Source: a virus. From it: 37,913 nucleotides of DNA. The stretch's first letter is position 1. Every line of letters starts with the position of its first letter. The notes beneath the pieces were generated by a model that had not been told where the DNA came from, did not search any database, and was given only the letters and a program-made list of their open reading frames with translations. Location: IMG/VR virus record IMGVR_UViG_3300044546_000245, positions 1 through 37,913 of that record. One strand, given 5' to 3'. Below, piece by piece: positions 1 to 9,013 of the stretch. Made by a program: the position numbers and the translations under genes.

Positions 1-254
1 TGTTGTCGGATTTGTGCTGGCGTAATTTCCCCCGGTCACGGGGTTTGTGCTGGCAAAATTGCCTCCTGTTGCGGGATTTGTATTCGCGTAATTTCCACCG
101 GTCACGGGGTTTGTGTTCGCGTAATTCCCTCCTGTTGCGGGATTTGTATTCGCGTAATTTCCACCTGTTACGGGATTTGTGTTCGCGTAATTTCCCCCTG
201 TTGCTGGGTTTGTACTTGCGTAATTCCCGCCCGTTATAGGATTGGTACTTGCGT
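1..254. repeat. Left copy of terminal redundancy (circular join)
   Basis: Bases 1-99 are identical to 37726-37824, and 166-254 are identical to 37825-37913. The intervening 66 bases (100-165), two 33-base repeat units, are missing from the right copy. This is the overlap expected when a circular or circularly permuted molecule is assembled as a line. The 66-base difference is either a real length variant of the tandem array or an assembly slip. Confidence 0.9.
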
Positions 255-447
255 AATTCCCGCCCGTTACAGGGTTTGTGTTTGCGTAATTCCCCCCGCT
301 TGCATAGTTTCCCGGTTGACCTCGACCTTGCAATAAAAAAGCCGTTCTGCCATATGGGGGATAATAAATTCCGGGTGCGTTAAACGTAACTGTTTGAAAA
401 ACTGTTGACAGGGTTTTCTGTCTTTGTAGGTTTTTTGCAAGCTTCAT
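1..447 (-). CDS. Repeat-rich fibre-like protein, N-terminal part (continues at 37725)
   Basis: An ATG at 447 with GAGG 7 bases upstream starts a frame that stays open to base 1 and continues in the same frame at 37725, stopping at 36802. The joined protein is about 456 residues. Residues 1-45 are non-repetitive (MKLAKNLQRQ..., then an aromatic/proline stretch). From there an 11-residue repeat of the form GGNYA(S/N)TNP(V/A/I/T)T runs across the junction. It lies 8 bases after the preceding fibre gene, in the late leftward unit, so an exposed structural or fibre role is likely. No catalytic motif is visible. The composition (Gly, Asn, Tyr, Pro) is unlike its neighbours. Confidence 0.75.
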   Translation of the reverse strand, partial: MKLAKNLQRQKTLSTVFQTVTFNAPGIYYPPYGRTAFLLQGRGQPGNYASGGNYANTNPVTGGNYASTNPITGGNYASTNPATGGNYANTNPVTGGNYANTNPATGGNYANTNPVTGGNYANTNPATGGNFASTNPVTGGNYASTNPTT

Positions 448-455
448 TGTGTGCC

Positions 456-2228
456 TCAGAAGTTTGCGATGGACAATGTGCCGACATACTGTGTTCCCGC
501 GTTTCGAGTAAAGAAAGTCCAAAGGTCTTGTTTATTTGCAGCAGTAGTTCTTGGAGGTAATTGACCACCCGCCCATGTTGCTGACGCAGGGAATGAAACG
601 GCATAACCACCAGTGGCATCGTTGACAGTAATAATCGTGAATGAAGTTACATCTGTGCCAGAAGGTGCATTGATAAATGCCAGTGTTGTGTTTGCAGAAA
701 TCGTCACTACAAACGTATTCGCCAAAGATAAATCAATGTTGGTGGTTGCTGAATTTGCAGTGCTGCTTGAAACAAAGTCTTGATAAACTTTTGATTTTGT
801 AAATTGCGGAGTTATTGTTCCTGAAATATTTACATCAACCGCAGCAATATTATTTGTAGAAAAATTCCCTGAACCATCACGCAGAACAATTGTTGAAGCC
901 GTGTTTGTAGTTGCAGCCGCAATCGTTGCGCTATTTGCTTGACTTGTAATTGTTCCAGCAGTCGTTGCAGTTGTTGCATTGCCAGTCAAAGCTGCTGTAA
1001 TGGTTCCAGCAAAAAAGTTACCAGAGCCATCCCGAGCAACAATGGTCGAGGCAGTATTTAAGTCGGTTGCAGTTGTGCTTGCATTGGCAACAGCTAATGT
1101 GCCTCCCAATGTAAGATTTCCCGTTGTTGATACCGAACCAGTTAGTGTTAAGCCGCTGACTGTTCCTGTCCCTCCAACACTTGTGACAGTACCTGTGTTT
1201 GTTGTGTAGCCACTTGGATTGGATGAGGCATATGCCCCGAGGTTGGTTAATGCTTGTCCTGTTGTCGTTGCACCAGTACCCCCTGAAGCCACAGAAAGGG
1301 TTGCTGATAAGCCTGACGCAGTGCCTGTTGTGTTTTGATTTAGTAGTGGAATGTCAGCCGCAACAATGCCTCTAAAAGTAGGTATGCCAGCACTTCCACT
1401 TGGTGCTGCAAGGATGTAATTTGCTGATTGTGATGAAAAATCAGATGCCGATACAGCAAGTGTTCCACCAAGGGTGAGGTTTCCAGTTGAGGTTACAGTT
1501 CCTGATAATGTTAAACCGTTGACTGTACCTATGCCAGCCACACTTGTGACAGTGCCTAAAGGATTTACAGCCCATGAGGTATCAGTGCCATCACTGGTCA
1601 AATATTTACCAGAATTACCTGACTGTGATGGAGCAATTGCATTAAATGCCGCATTAGCAGTTGTCTGGCCAGTTCCACCATTTGCCAAAGGTAACGCAGT
1701 GCCACTGTAAGTTATGGCAAACGTCCCCGAACTTGTTATCGGACTTCCCGAGATAGATAGCAATGAAGGTACTGATAAAGCAACCGATGTGACTGTGCCT
1801 GTATTGCTTGTAAAGCCGCTTGGATTTGTTGCAGGGTAAGCACCCAATGAGGTCAGCGCATTAGCAGCACTTGTTGCGTTTGTCCCGCCATTGGCAATTG
1901 GAAGGATACCTGTGATGCCTGTTGTGAGAGGTAAGCCCGTTGCGTTTGTCAAAGTACCAGAGGAGGGTGTTCCTAACGCACCACTTGGGGCAACATAATC
2001 AGTGCCAGCCGTTGCCGCGCTGAATGCCAAAGTCCCATTACCCTTGACAATACCTGTCAAAGTAGCAACACCAGAGCCACCTTGAGGCACACTCAATGCA
2101 GTTGTTAATCCAGACAAAGATGTGATGTCGGAGTTAGCACCGGAGGCCGCTTGACCAGTTAATATGTCACCAGATTGCAACTCTTGAACTTGAGTTCCAT
2201 TGATGACTAAAGGATATCGAGCAGTCAT
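456..2228 (-). CDS. Long tail-fibre-like structural protein
   Basis: This 590-residue protein is rich in Gly, Thr, Ser and Ala. It has repeating GGTG/GGTN and 'TVTSV..GTVNGLTLSGTVTSTGNLTLGGTLAV' type segments, seen twice (roughly residues 215-270 and 335-385), typical of phage fibre shafts. A non-repetitive C-terminal domain follows from about residue 480 (QFTKSKVYQDF onward) and may be the receptor-facing or trimerising part. It follows other tail genes in the same direction and precedes the 11-residue-repeat protein. The family is not identified, and fibre is inferred from composition and position. Confidence 0.65.
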   Translation of the reverse strand: MTARYPLVINGTQVQELQSGDILTGQAASGANSDITSLSGLTTALSVPQGGSGVATLTGIVKGNGTLAFSAATAGTDYVAPSGALGTPSSGTLTNATGLPLTTGITGILPIANGGTNATSAANALTSLGAYPATNPSGFTSNTGTVTSVALSVPSLLSISGSPITSSGTFAITYSGTALPLANGGTGQTTANAAFNAIAPSQSGNSGKYLTSDGTDTSWAVNPLGTVTSVAGIGTVNGLTLSGTVTSTGNLTLGGTLAVSASDFSSQSANYILAAPSGSAGIPTFRGIVAADIPLLNQNTTGTASGLSATLSVASGGTGATTTGQALTNLGAYASSNPSGYTTNTGTVTSVGGTGTVSGLTLTGSVSTTGNLTLGGTLAVANASTTATDLNTASTIVARDGSGNFFAGTITAALTGNATTATTAGTITSQANSATIAAATTNTASTIVLRDGSGNFSTNNIAAVDVNISGTITPQFTKSKVYQDFVSSSTANSATTNIDLSLANTFVVTISANTTLAFINAPSGTDVTSFTIITVNDATGGYAVSFPASATWAGGQLPPRTTAANKQDLWTFFTRNAGTQYVGTLSIANF

Positions 2229-2236
2229 TTTTTACC

Positions 2237-2785
2237 TCACGCAATTGTGATTTGAATTGTTGTGCCAGAGCGATTTAGAATTGGCAGATAACCATTTGAA
2301 ATTGCAATATGAACAGTCGATGCAGAGCGATCAATGACTGTCAAATATGTTTGCAATGATTTATTTTTCCAAAGGCTTGTTGCTGATTCATATCTTAGGA
2401 TTTGATTGTCAGCAACTGATGTAATCTGGACATCTTGAATTTTATTAAGATCAAGATTGGCATTGCCAGAAGCATCTATAAAAACAGATTTGTCAGCAGC
2501 GTAAGTGACAAAGACCTCTTTTGATCCAGCCGCAAAAGAAACTTTGTTGTCTGAATTGCTTGATTGCAAAACAGTAGTTCGAGCAAGCGTTAGACCATCA
2601 CCCGACAGTGTGCCGAGTCCAACTTCAAAATCTGCACCAAGCGAGACTGCGTAATAAGTTGTGTTGCTATTTCCTACGCCAGCCGAGAATGTCTGAAAGC
2701 CTGTTACCGCACCACCCAGAGCAAAGTCACTGGCTCCAGTGGTTGTAGATGTCTCTTTGACCCGATCTGATAAGACTAAAGCCAT
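2237..2785 (-). CDS. Phage tail/baseplate-associated protein
   Basis: This 182-residue protein begins MALVLSDRVKETSTTTG and continues with 'GAVTGFQTFSAGVGNSNTTYYAV'. That N-terminal pattern is common in small tail-tip or fibre-associated proteins of aquatic phages. AAAGG lies upstream of the ATG. It sits between the 138-residue tail protein and the long fibre gene, spaced 8 bases from the latter. A virion structural role is inferred from family appearance and context. No enzymatic motif is seen. Confidence 0.6.
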   Translation of the reverse strand: MALVLSDRVKETSTTTGASDFALGGAVTGFQTFSAGVGNSNTTYYAVSLGADFEVGLGTLSGDGLTLARTTVLQSSNSDNKVSFAAGSKEVFVTYAADKSVFIDASGNANLDLNKIQDVQITSVADNQILRYESATSLWKNKSLQTYLTVIDRSASTVHIAISNGYLPILNRSGTTIQITIA

Positions 2786-2808
2786 GATTACCTTTCACGG
2801 CTTTTGCC

Positions 2809-3225
2809 TTAGTTTTGGATTCGCAGAGGTGAAGTAATGTCAACAGTAAATGTGCCGTTTGTCGAGGTCACATTGCCAGCAAAATCTAGGTATGCAACCA
2901 GATTGTCAGTTGCAGCAGTGCCAGTGGTCTTGTAGATCACAGCAGCAGCAGCAGTCAAAGATGCACTTGCAAAAGAAATGTCAGCAAAGTTGATGTCGAT
3001 GCGATCATTGGCAGTGTCATTGGTTACTGTCACCGCAGAGGCAGCACCTCCAGCAGTGTAGCCAGTGCCACTGATCTCATTGGTAACGTCAGAACGCTTT
3101 GTGTGCGTGTCTTTGTTTGGGGTGTAACTCGATGTCACAAGGATGATTTTAAAGGAGTTGGTGTCGAAATCAATCGCACCAGTTGCCATGTCATTCAAGG
3201 CAGAGTTATAAATTAGAGAGGCCAT
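2809..3225 (-). CDS. Phage tail-associated structural protein
   Basis: This 138-residue protein (MASLIYNSALNDMATGAIDFDTNSFKI...) has alternating short beta-type segments and ends in TFTVDITSPLRIQN. Proteins of this form, with the early 'FKI.LVTSSYTPNKDTH' stretch, recur in phage tail modules as uncharacterised structural proteins. It is the first gene after the promoter-like box at 3239-3265 and has AAAGG just ahead of its ATG, so it may head a tail-fibre transcript. Confidence 0.6.
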   Translation of the reverse strand: MASLIYNSALNDMATGAIDFDTNSFKIILVTSSYTPNKDTHTKRSDVTNEISGTGYTAGGAASAVTVTNDTANDRIDINFADISFASASLTAAAAVIYKTTGTAATDNLVAYLDFAGNVTSTNGTFTVDITSPLRIQN

Positions 3226-3238
3226 TTTTGGTTCCTTT

Positions 3239-3265
3239 CAATTGTTACCATTGGGTTTTGTACAA
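3239..3265 (-). promoter_or_regulatory. TTGTACAA-type promoter/operator box upstream of the fibre genes
   Basis: Read on the minus strand, TTGTACAA (3265-3258) is followed by a CCCA block and then TAACAATTG. The arrangement matches boxes at 25223-25250 and 32488-32514. TAACAA is at -10 distance from the gene's ribosome site. The region 3226-3299 has no gene. Whether the octamer is a -35 substitute or a regulator site cannot be told from the sequence. Confidence 0.5.
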
Positions 3266-3299
3266 GACTACTTGATTTTAAATCAATAAATAAACTTAA

Positions 3300-3572
3300 T
3301 CAATTTTGCAATAGATCGATGAAATGCCACAAGTCTTCATTAAAAAAAGTACCTTCTGGCTTTTCTGGATGCCAAGAGGGGTTTGCTGAGTTTAATTCGA
3401 TATACATTTCCCCATTGATAGAAAAAGATTTGAATTGTTGAGGGACAATAAACTTGCCCATATCATCCGTTATGCCCACGATGACAATTACTTCTTTATC
3501 ATCGGGTGATTCTTTTAAGGATTGAATTTCTTGCTTAATTGTCTGTGCAGGGATTGTTATTTCGCGTGACAT
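3300..3572 (-). CDS. Hypothetical protein, 90 aa
   Basis: A soluble, acidic 90-residue protein (MSREITIPAQTIKQEIQSL...) with no signal peptide or membrane segment. It contains mixed charged and aromatic stretches (SANPSWHPEKPEGTFFNEDLWHF). Its start lies 2 bases after the stop of the J-like gene, so it is translationally linked to it. It could be a small tail-tip accessory protein. No family is recognised. Confidence 0.6.
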   Translation of the reverse strand: MSREITIPAQTIKQEIQSLKESPDDKEVIVIVGITDDMGKFIVPQQFKSFSINGEMYIELNSANPSWHPEKPEGTFFNEDLWHFIDLLQN

Positions 3573-3574
3573 TT

Positions 3575-6500
3575 TTAACCTTTCAACTTTGCTTCTAATG
3601 ATTCAACTTTTTCTGATAACTCTTGAATCGCTTTTGTCAGTACAGCGATATAAGATGGGTAGTGAATCGTTTTAAACCCTTTCTCATCGCCTACTTTCCA
3701 ATTTGGTTCGTGATATACAAGCGATGAACCCAAGTCGATAATCTCTGCAACTTCGTCAGCAATAAATCCATAGCCTTTTTGATGCTTAGGGTCTGCTTTG
3801 AGTTTGTAAGAAACAGGACGTAGTTGGTTGACAAATGCCAAGCCTAAATCGGAATCGGCTATTTCTTCTTTTAAACGTATATCAGATGGACTAGATGTTT
3901 GAACTTCAATAGTTACAATATTTCCTGTGCCTGATGTTCCAACATAAGCACCAACAATTCCTGTGGATGTACCGCCTAAGATATTCAAGCCCGACCCACC
4001 AGCATTTGCAGTTCCTGAATTGGTTGCAAAAATCCTAGCCCAAGATGCTGGGCTATAACCTCCCAAGGCATTTGAATCACTTGCAGTGCTTCCGGTCAAC
4101 ATAAAAGCACTTGCTGCGTTTCCCTGCAAAAAGTTAGCGTTTAAATTTGTAACTTGTGCGTTAGAAGTAATTTGCAAAGTACCCTGACAATTTATTGCAT
4201 TGCCTGATGAAGCGTAAGCAATAAGGGCCGTTCCTGTGCTGCCTGTTGCTTGTATGCCCGGGCCATTGCCCAAGTTGTCCCCAACAATTGCAGCAGTAGC
4301 ACTAAAGGTACTTGTGTTCTGTGCGTAAATTGTTCTAGCGTTACCTGTGTAAAAAGTAGCTACAGACGCATTAGCAGTGTTGTTTGCATAAATACAGGCA
4401 TAGCTTGCAGAACTATAAATGTACTGGCTAACAGAATAGCCGCCAATGACATTGCCAGTTCCGGTTAAAGACAGTTGGCCTGTAGTAATTAAATCACCAT
4501 TAAATGATCCTGAAGCCGCAGAAAGTGAACCACTAAATGTTCCTGTTGCCGCTGATAACGAACCACCAAAAGTTCCTGTCGCTGCGCTAAGAGAACCACT
4601 AAATGTTCCTGTTGCCGCTGATAATGAACCCGCAAAAGTTCCAGTTGCACCACTTAATGAACCAGAAAAAGAACCACTTGCTCCAGTTATATCGCCTCTA
4701 AAAATACCATTATTAAAAAAGCAGTTGCCAGTTGTTCTGCTTATGTAATAACCAGCAGTTCCATATGTGCCTGTATTTCCATATGTGGGAGGAGTGCTTC
4801 CATTCCAATTGTCAGAACGAATGTCTTGAAATATGCTTGCTGCAACTGGCCCTGTCCAAGCAGTTGTGTTTGCAGCGACTCCATCAATTGTTATTGCAGA
4901 ACTATTGTATTTGCCTTGGATATACCAAAGCACCTGTCCAACACTAACAACTGGAGCAATCAATGACCAACCGCTTGGAGCAGCAGAAGCACTGGTTGGG
5001 GTTGTAAATGCTGGGGCTGCCAATGACTGACTTTGTTGCAAATAAGCAGTGATCGATGCTAATCCAGTTGCTCCAGTTCCACCATTCTGAAAACTAATAA
5101 CTGGACTTGACCAAGTGAGAGTTGTGTCTGTGCCAGTAGTGCCAGAGATCGATGCAACAGATCGAGAAATATAAACTGGATCAGTTCCAGAAGGGACAGT
5201 GGCCGACCATGTAGATGGTGGAGTCAGTATGTTAGTGGAGAAGTCAAAACTGCCACCAGTCGGAGTGGCTGGAGCAGATGCTGATCTTAAAAAAACTGAA
5301 ACTTCAGCCACAGACAATCCATCTGTGCCATCTTGACCTTCTACTAAAATCGGAGTTTGCCAAGTGTAGTTTGTGCCTGTGCCAGTGTTTGTGCCAACAG
5401 CAGACCACAAAGGATCAGCAGATGCTGGCACAGAGTTGACGTCAGAATACCAACCAGCAGGGGTTCCAGCAGATGCACTAGGAGTTGCTGGTTGACTTGC
5501 TGACCTTTTAAAAACAATATCTACAGAGTCGCCACTTGCACCAACAGCACCATTTTGAAAACTAATCGTTGGGCTTGACCAAGTGAGTGTTGTGTCAGTG
5601 CCTGTCGTTCCAGAAACTGATGCAACAGCCCTTGAAATATAAACAGGGTCTGTTCCAGAAGGCACACTAGCCGACCAACTTGATGGTGATGTCAGTGTGT
5701 TTGTTGTAAAGTTAAAGCTGCCGCCAGTAGGTGTTGCTGGTGCGCTCGCTGATCTTAAAAAAACTGAAACTTCAGCTACAGACAATCCATCTGTGCCATT
5801 TGTGCCATTTGTGCCATTTGTGCCATTTGTGCCATTTGTGCCATCTTGACCCTCAACTAAAATTGGAGTTTGCCAAGTGTAATTTGTACCTGTGCCAGTG
5901 TTTGTGCCAACAGAAGACCACAAAGAATCAGAAGATGCAGGGACAGAGTTGACATCTGTATACCAGCCAGCAGGGGTTCCAACTGATGGGCTTGGAATTG
6001 TTGGTTGACTTGCTGACCTTTTGAAAACAATGTCAACCGAATCACCGCTTGCCCCATTCGTGCCGTTAGTGCCGTTAGTGCCGTTAGTGCCGTTAGTGCC
6101 GTTAGCACCATTTTCAAAACTAATTGTTGGAGTTGACCAAGTGAGGGATGAATCAGTCCCTGTGGTTCCAGAAACTGATGCAACAGCCCTTGAAATATAA
6201 ACAGGATTTGTTCCAACAGGAACACTAATCGACCAAGATGCTGGTGCAGTCAATGTGTTGGTTGTAAAGTTAAAACTGCCACCACTAGGTGTTGCTGGTG
6301 CGCTTGCTGATCTTAAAAACACTGAAACTTCAGCAACCGATAATCCGTCATTTCCGTTTGCACCATTTTGACCCTCAATCTGGAGAGGTGTCTGCCAAGT
6401 GTAGTTTGTACCTGATCCAGAGTTTGTTCCTACCGATGACCAAATTGGGTCAGACGATGCAGGGACAGTGCCGACATCTGAATACCAACCACTAGGAGTT

Positions 6501-8620
6501 CCAATCGATGGGCTTGGAATTGTTGGTTGACTTGCTGACCGCTTAAAAACAATATCAATTGAGTCACCACTTGCACCAGCAGAATCGGTGGTTGCACTTG
6601 CCACACTTGAAAAGCCAGAAACATTGCGAGAAAAATCAACGGCCTTCAGCCAATAATATTTGGTTGTCGAATCAGTCAAACCAGATCGAGCAATTGTAGA
6701 ACTAGAAACCTCACCAATTTTTGTGGCAGTCGCTGAATTGTTTGAGGTGTTTTCCCAAATCTCGTTATAAAACCAGTCAGCAGCAGATGGATTTGTCCAA
6801 GACAACTGAATGGTTTTAAAAGAACCAACAGCAGTCAAACTTGTCGGAGCAGCAGGGGCAGTCGTATCACCAGACAATGTGTGATTGATATTTGATGAGA
6901 ATGGGCCTTCTTTGTCAGAGAAAATTGCTCTCACTCGGAGGTTATAAACAAGCGCAACCTCTTGTTGACCAGCATAGTCATAAACATTTTGAGAGGTAAA
7001 AATTGACTGCCAAACAGTGTCAGTGCTGAGTTTGAATTGCAACTCATATCCTGTCACATAAGCCGATGCAACCGCTGTCCAAGTCACATGGACTGCTGGC
7101 AATATTGTTCCATCTGGAAAAGTAATGTTCTGATTTGTCGCAGTTAATCCAGTCGGTGCGATCTGAGTTTGAATCAGCGTCAGGCTTGTGTTTGGTGCGC
7201 CATCGATAGCGTCAGAGGTCAACCAGTCATAAGCAGTTGAGTCTTCCTCTTTAAGAACCAGATCAACTCCGATGTCCTCATTCAGCTTCCACTCCATCAC
7301 CCTGAAATATTTACCAGACCATCCCAATTGAGCAATGGTCAAGGCAACAACATCGCCAGCAGTAATGTTTAAACAAGTTGGCTTGCATGAAATATTGACG
7401 ACAATGCCTTGCCTAGACTTTAAGAGATTGATCTTTGCAAGTCTCTCAGCTTCCAATATATTTGTGGTGAAGTTTAGATCGAGTTGAGCAGTTAACTCTT
7501 CACCGCCATCCTCAGCCTTGTAAGCGTTTGAGGCAATGGCTGGATATTCTGTCGCTGAATAAAGTTTGTCTGCGTCAGCAAACACACCAATCACTCGGTT
7601 GAAAAGATTGGCTTTTTCATTAGCGCATGACAACTGGACATCGCCTCGCAAATCATCCACAGTTATTGTCTGGACAGAATTTGAAAATGCACCCACGACT
7701 AATTTATATTTGCCAGAGGAATAAATAAGCATTCCCGCGCAAGTCGAGAGCATATCTTGCAAGACTTCCCGAGGACTCTTTGAAGTGTCAACCACACCAT
7801 TTAATGTGTAGCGTTTCTGAGTGACAGCAGTTTTGGCAGTGACTGTCTCATCACAGATATTTGCAGCAGCAATGAATGAGGCTGAGTCGATCTCATCCGA
7901 TGTGACCCGCATCCCATAGTCGGACATGATGTAATCGCGGATACAAAGGGCAGGGTTGTCAGACCAAGCCGTTGTTGTCGTTCTTGGGTCATAAACTAAC
8001 TTACCCTTAACCAAAGCCCTGACTGTTGGAATGCTTGTGAATATCGAGGTGTCATACTGCATCCGCACATAAACTGAGGAAATTCCAGTCAGTTTGTGAC
8101 TCGATGTCCATTTGTTTGTGATGCCAGCAGTCTCAGTGACAAGATCAGCATAAGCAGTGCCACCAGTCAAAGAGTTTTGAATTCTTGCCTTGCCTGAATA
8201 GCGACCAGAGGAGACACTGCCAGAGACAGTTCCAAGGTCTTCATCCCCAAAATAGACTTTTTCAATTGAGTGGATTTGGTGATCTGCTAATCCAAAAACA
8301 GTGTGCAAATATTCGTTTGTATTTCCTGTGGTGGCAGCGTAGAACATCACGCCACCCACTAGGCTTTGACCATATATCAGTTGCCTTGGGGCTGTAGATG
8401 ATCTGACATTGATTGTCTGACCCTTTAGTTCATTGGCAGTGCTGCCACCAATCAAACCAATGTTTTGAGCCACTTTTGTCGTAACAATAAAAGAGCCAGC
8501 ATATATTGCAGCCCTCAAAAAAGTCACAGAGATTCCACTATTGGCAAGGCCAATAATGAATGTACTTGTTACTTGAGCCGCTAACCACTCAGCCCCTAGA
8601 TAGACAACTAATTCAGGCAT
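3575..8620 (-). CDS. J-like central tail / host-specificity protein with S74 chaperone domain
   Basis: This 1681-residue protein has an N-terminal hydrophobic segment (about 1-75), then a region of lambda J/tip-attachment type (about 80-480), and two fibronectin-III-like segments (about 485-680, 'APTGLTATNQ...', 'APAAPTSLTAV...'). Three tandem copies of a two-part module follow (VDIVFKRSASQP... and VAEVSVFLRSASAP...), linked by collagen-like GTNGTN stretches. A beta-helix-like 'GSLSAATGTF' ladder comes next, and the C-terminal peptidase S74 domain starts at SDIRLKEEI. S74 domains trimerise the fibre and then cleave themselves off at the Ser. This is the probable receptor-binding tail tip, last of the conserved tail-assembly genes. 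Confidence 0.9.
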   Translation of the reverse strand: MPELVVYLGAEWLAAQVTSTFIIGLANSGISVTFLRAAIYAGSFIVTTKVAQNIGLIGGSTANELKGQTINVRSSTAPRQLIYGQSLVGGVMFYAATTGNTNEYLHTVFGLADHQIHSIEKVYFGDEDLGTVSGSVSSGRYSGKARIQNSLTGGTAYADLVTETAGITNKWTSSHKLTGISSVYVRMQYDTSIFTSIPTVRALVKGKLVYDPRTTTTAWSDNPALCIRDYIMSDYGMRVTSDEIDSASFIAAANICDETVTAKTAVTQKRYTLNGVVDTSKSPREVLQDMLSTCAGMLIYSSGKYKLVVGAFSNSVQTITVDDLRGDVQLSCANEKANLFNRVIGVFADADKLYSATEYPAIASNAYKAEDGGEELTAQLDLNFTTNILEAERLAKINLLKSRQGIVVNISCKPTCLNITAGDVVALTIAQLGWSGKYFRVMEWKLNEDIGVDLVLKEEDSTAYDWLTSDAIDGAPNTSLTLIQTQIAPTGLTATNQNITFPDGTILPAVHVTWTAVASAYVTGYELQFKLSTDTVWQSIFTSQNVYDYAGQQEVALVYNLRVRAIFSDKEGPFSSNINHTLSGDTTAPAAPTSLTAVGSFKTIQLSWTNPSAADWFYNEIWENTSNNSATATKIGEVSSSTIARSGLTDSTTKYYWLKAVDFSRNVSGFSSVASATTDSAGASGDSIDIVFKRSASQPTIPSPSIGTPSGWYSDVGTVPASSDPIWSSVGTNSGSGTNYTWQTPLQIEGQNGANGNDGLSVAEVSVFLRSASAPATPSGGSFNFTTNTLTAPASWSISVPVGTNPVYISRAVASVSGTTGTDSSLTWSTPTISFENGANGTNGTNGTNGTNGTNGASGDSVDIVFKRSASQPTIPSPSVGTPAGWYTDVNSVPASSDSLWSSVGTNTGTGTNYTWQTPILVEGQDGTNGTNGTNGTNGTNGTDGLSVAEVSVFLRSASAPATPTGGSFNFTTNTLTSPSSWSASVPSGTDPVYISRAVASVSGTTGTDTTLTWSSPTISFQNGAVGASGDSVDIVFKRSASQPATPSASAGTPAGWYSDVNSVPASADPLWSAVGTNTGTGTNYTWQTPILVEGQDGTDGLSVAEVSVFLRSASAPATPTGGSFDFSTNILTPPSTWSATVPSGTDPVYISRSVASISGTTGTDTTLTWSSPVISFQNGGTGATGLASITAYLQQSQSLAAPAFTTPTSASAAPSGWSLIAPVVSVGQVLWYIQGKYNSSAITIDGVAANTTAWTGPVAASIFQDIRSDNWNGSTPPTYGNTGTYGTAGYYISRTTGNCFFNNGIFRGDITGASGSFSGSLSGATGTFAGSLSAATGTFSGSLSAATGTFGGSLSAATGTFSGSLSAASGSFNGDLITTGQLSLTGTGNVIGGYSVSQYIYSSASYACIYANNTANASVATFYTGNARTIYAQNTSTFSATAAIVGDNLGNGPGIQATGSTGTALIAYASSGNAINCQGTLQITSNAQVTNLNANFLQGNAASAFMLTGSTASDSNALGGYSPASWARIFATNSGTANAGGSGLNILGGTSTGIVGAYVGTSGTGNIVTIEVQTSSPSDIRLKEEIADSDLGLAFVNQLRPVSYKLKADPKHQKGYGFIADEVAEIIDLGSSLVYHEPNWKVGDEKGFKTIHYPSYIAVLTKAIQELSEKVESLEAKLKG
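5085..6575 (-). repeat. Three tandem two-part modules inside the J-like gene
   Basis: About 500 codons encode three near-identical copies of 'VDIVFKRSASQP..GWY.DV..VPAS' followed by 'GLSVAEVSVFLRSASAPATP..GSF'. DNA identity is high enough for recombination between copies. The linkers contain 9-base direct repeats (GTGCCATTT at about 5791-5845 and GTGCCGTTA at about 6060-6107, five copies each) that encode Gly-Thr-Asn triplets. Confidence 0.85.
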
Positions 8621-9013
8621 TTAAATACTCCAAGCCTTTTCACAATTTAAAGTGGGTTGCATGATCACCCCAGACTCAGCCACAAAAGCCGACAACTCTC
8701 CGACACAAATTCCAAGCAATTCGCGGCCATCATTTGTTAAACAAACCACATCACCCCTTTGAGCCAAGAGGATTGACTTGGACTCGCCAAAGTATTTGTC
8801 AGCCGCGCCAATCATGCCGCCATGCTCATTCATCAACTCAGCCGCTTTTCTGGCTGTTTGGTATTCAAAGAGAGTCGTCAAGTCTTTGTCTGAAATCACA
8901 TTGACTGCGTGAATAGAGAACTGCCAACAATCATTTGTTCCCCAATCAAAAGGGATATCTTTTTTCTCAATGATGTAGTCCTCAAGCAATCGAGGCCAGT
9001 TTTCTTTTCTCAT
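8621..9013 (-). CDS. Tail-assembly cysteine-peptidase-like protein
   Basis: This 130-residue protein contains FDWGTNDCWQFS (about 22-33), which resembles the catalytic Cys turn of NlpC/P60-like tail-assembly proteins (lambda K position). A later GDVVCL segment has a beta-strand pattern. It abuts the J-like gene, and its start overlaps the previous gene by 4 bases. In lambda-like phages this slot holds a small peptidase that matures or fits the tail tip. The His of the expected dyad is plausible at H36 or H65 but unproven. Confidence 0.65.
   Translation of the reverse strand: MRKENWPRLLEDYIIEKKDIPFDWGTNDCWQFSIHAVNVISDKDLTTLFEYQTARKAAELMNEHGGMIGAADKYFGESKSILLAQRGDVVCLTNDGRELLGICVGELSAFVAESGVIMQPTLNCEKAWSI

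Noticed and set aside
5791-6107. 9-base direct repeats considered as a CRISPR-like or regulatory array
   Set aside because: They lie in frame inside the J-like gene, encode Gly-Thr-Asn triplets, and have no spacers.
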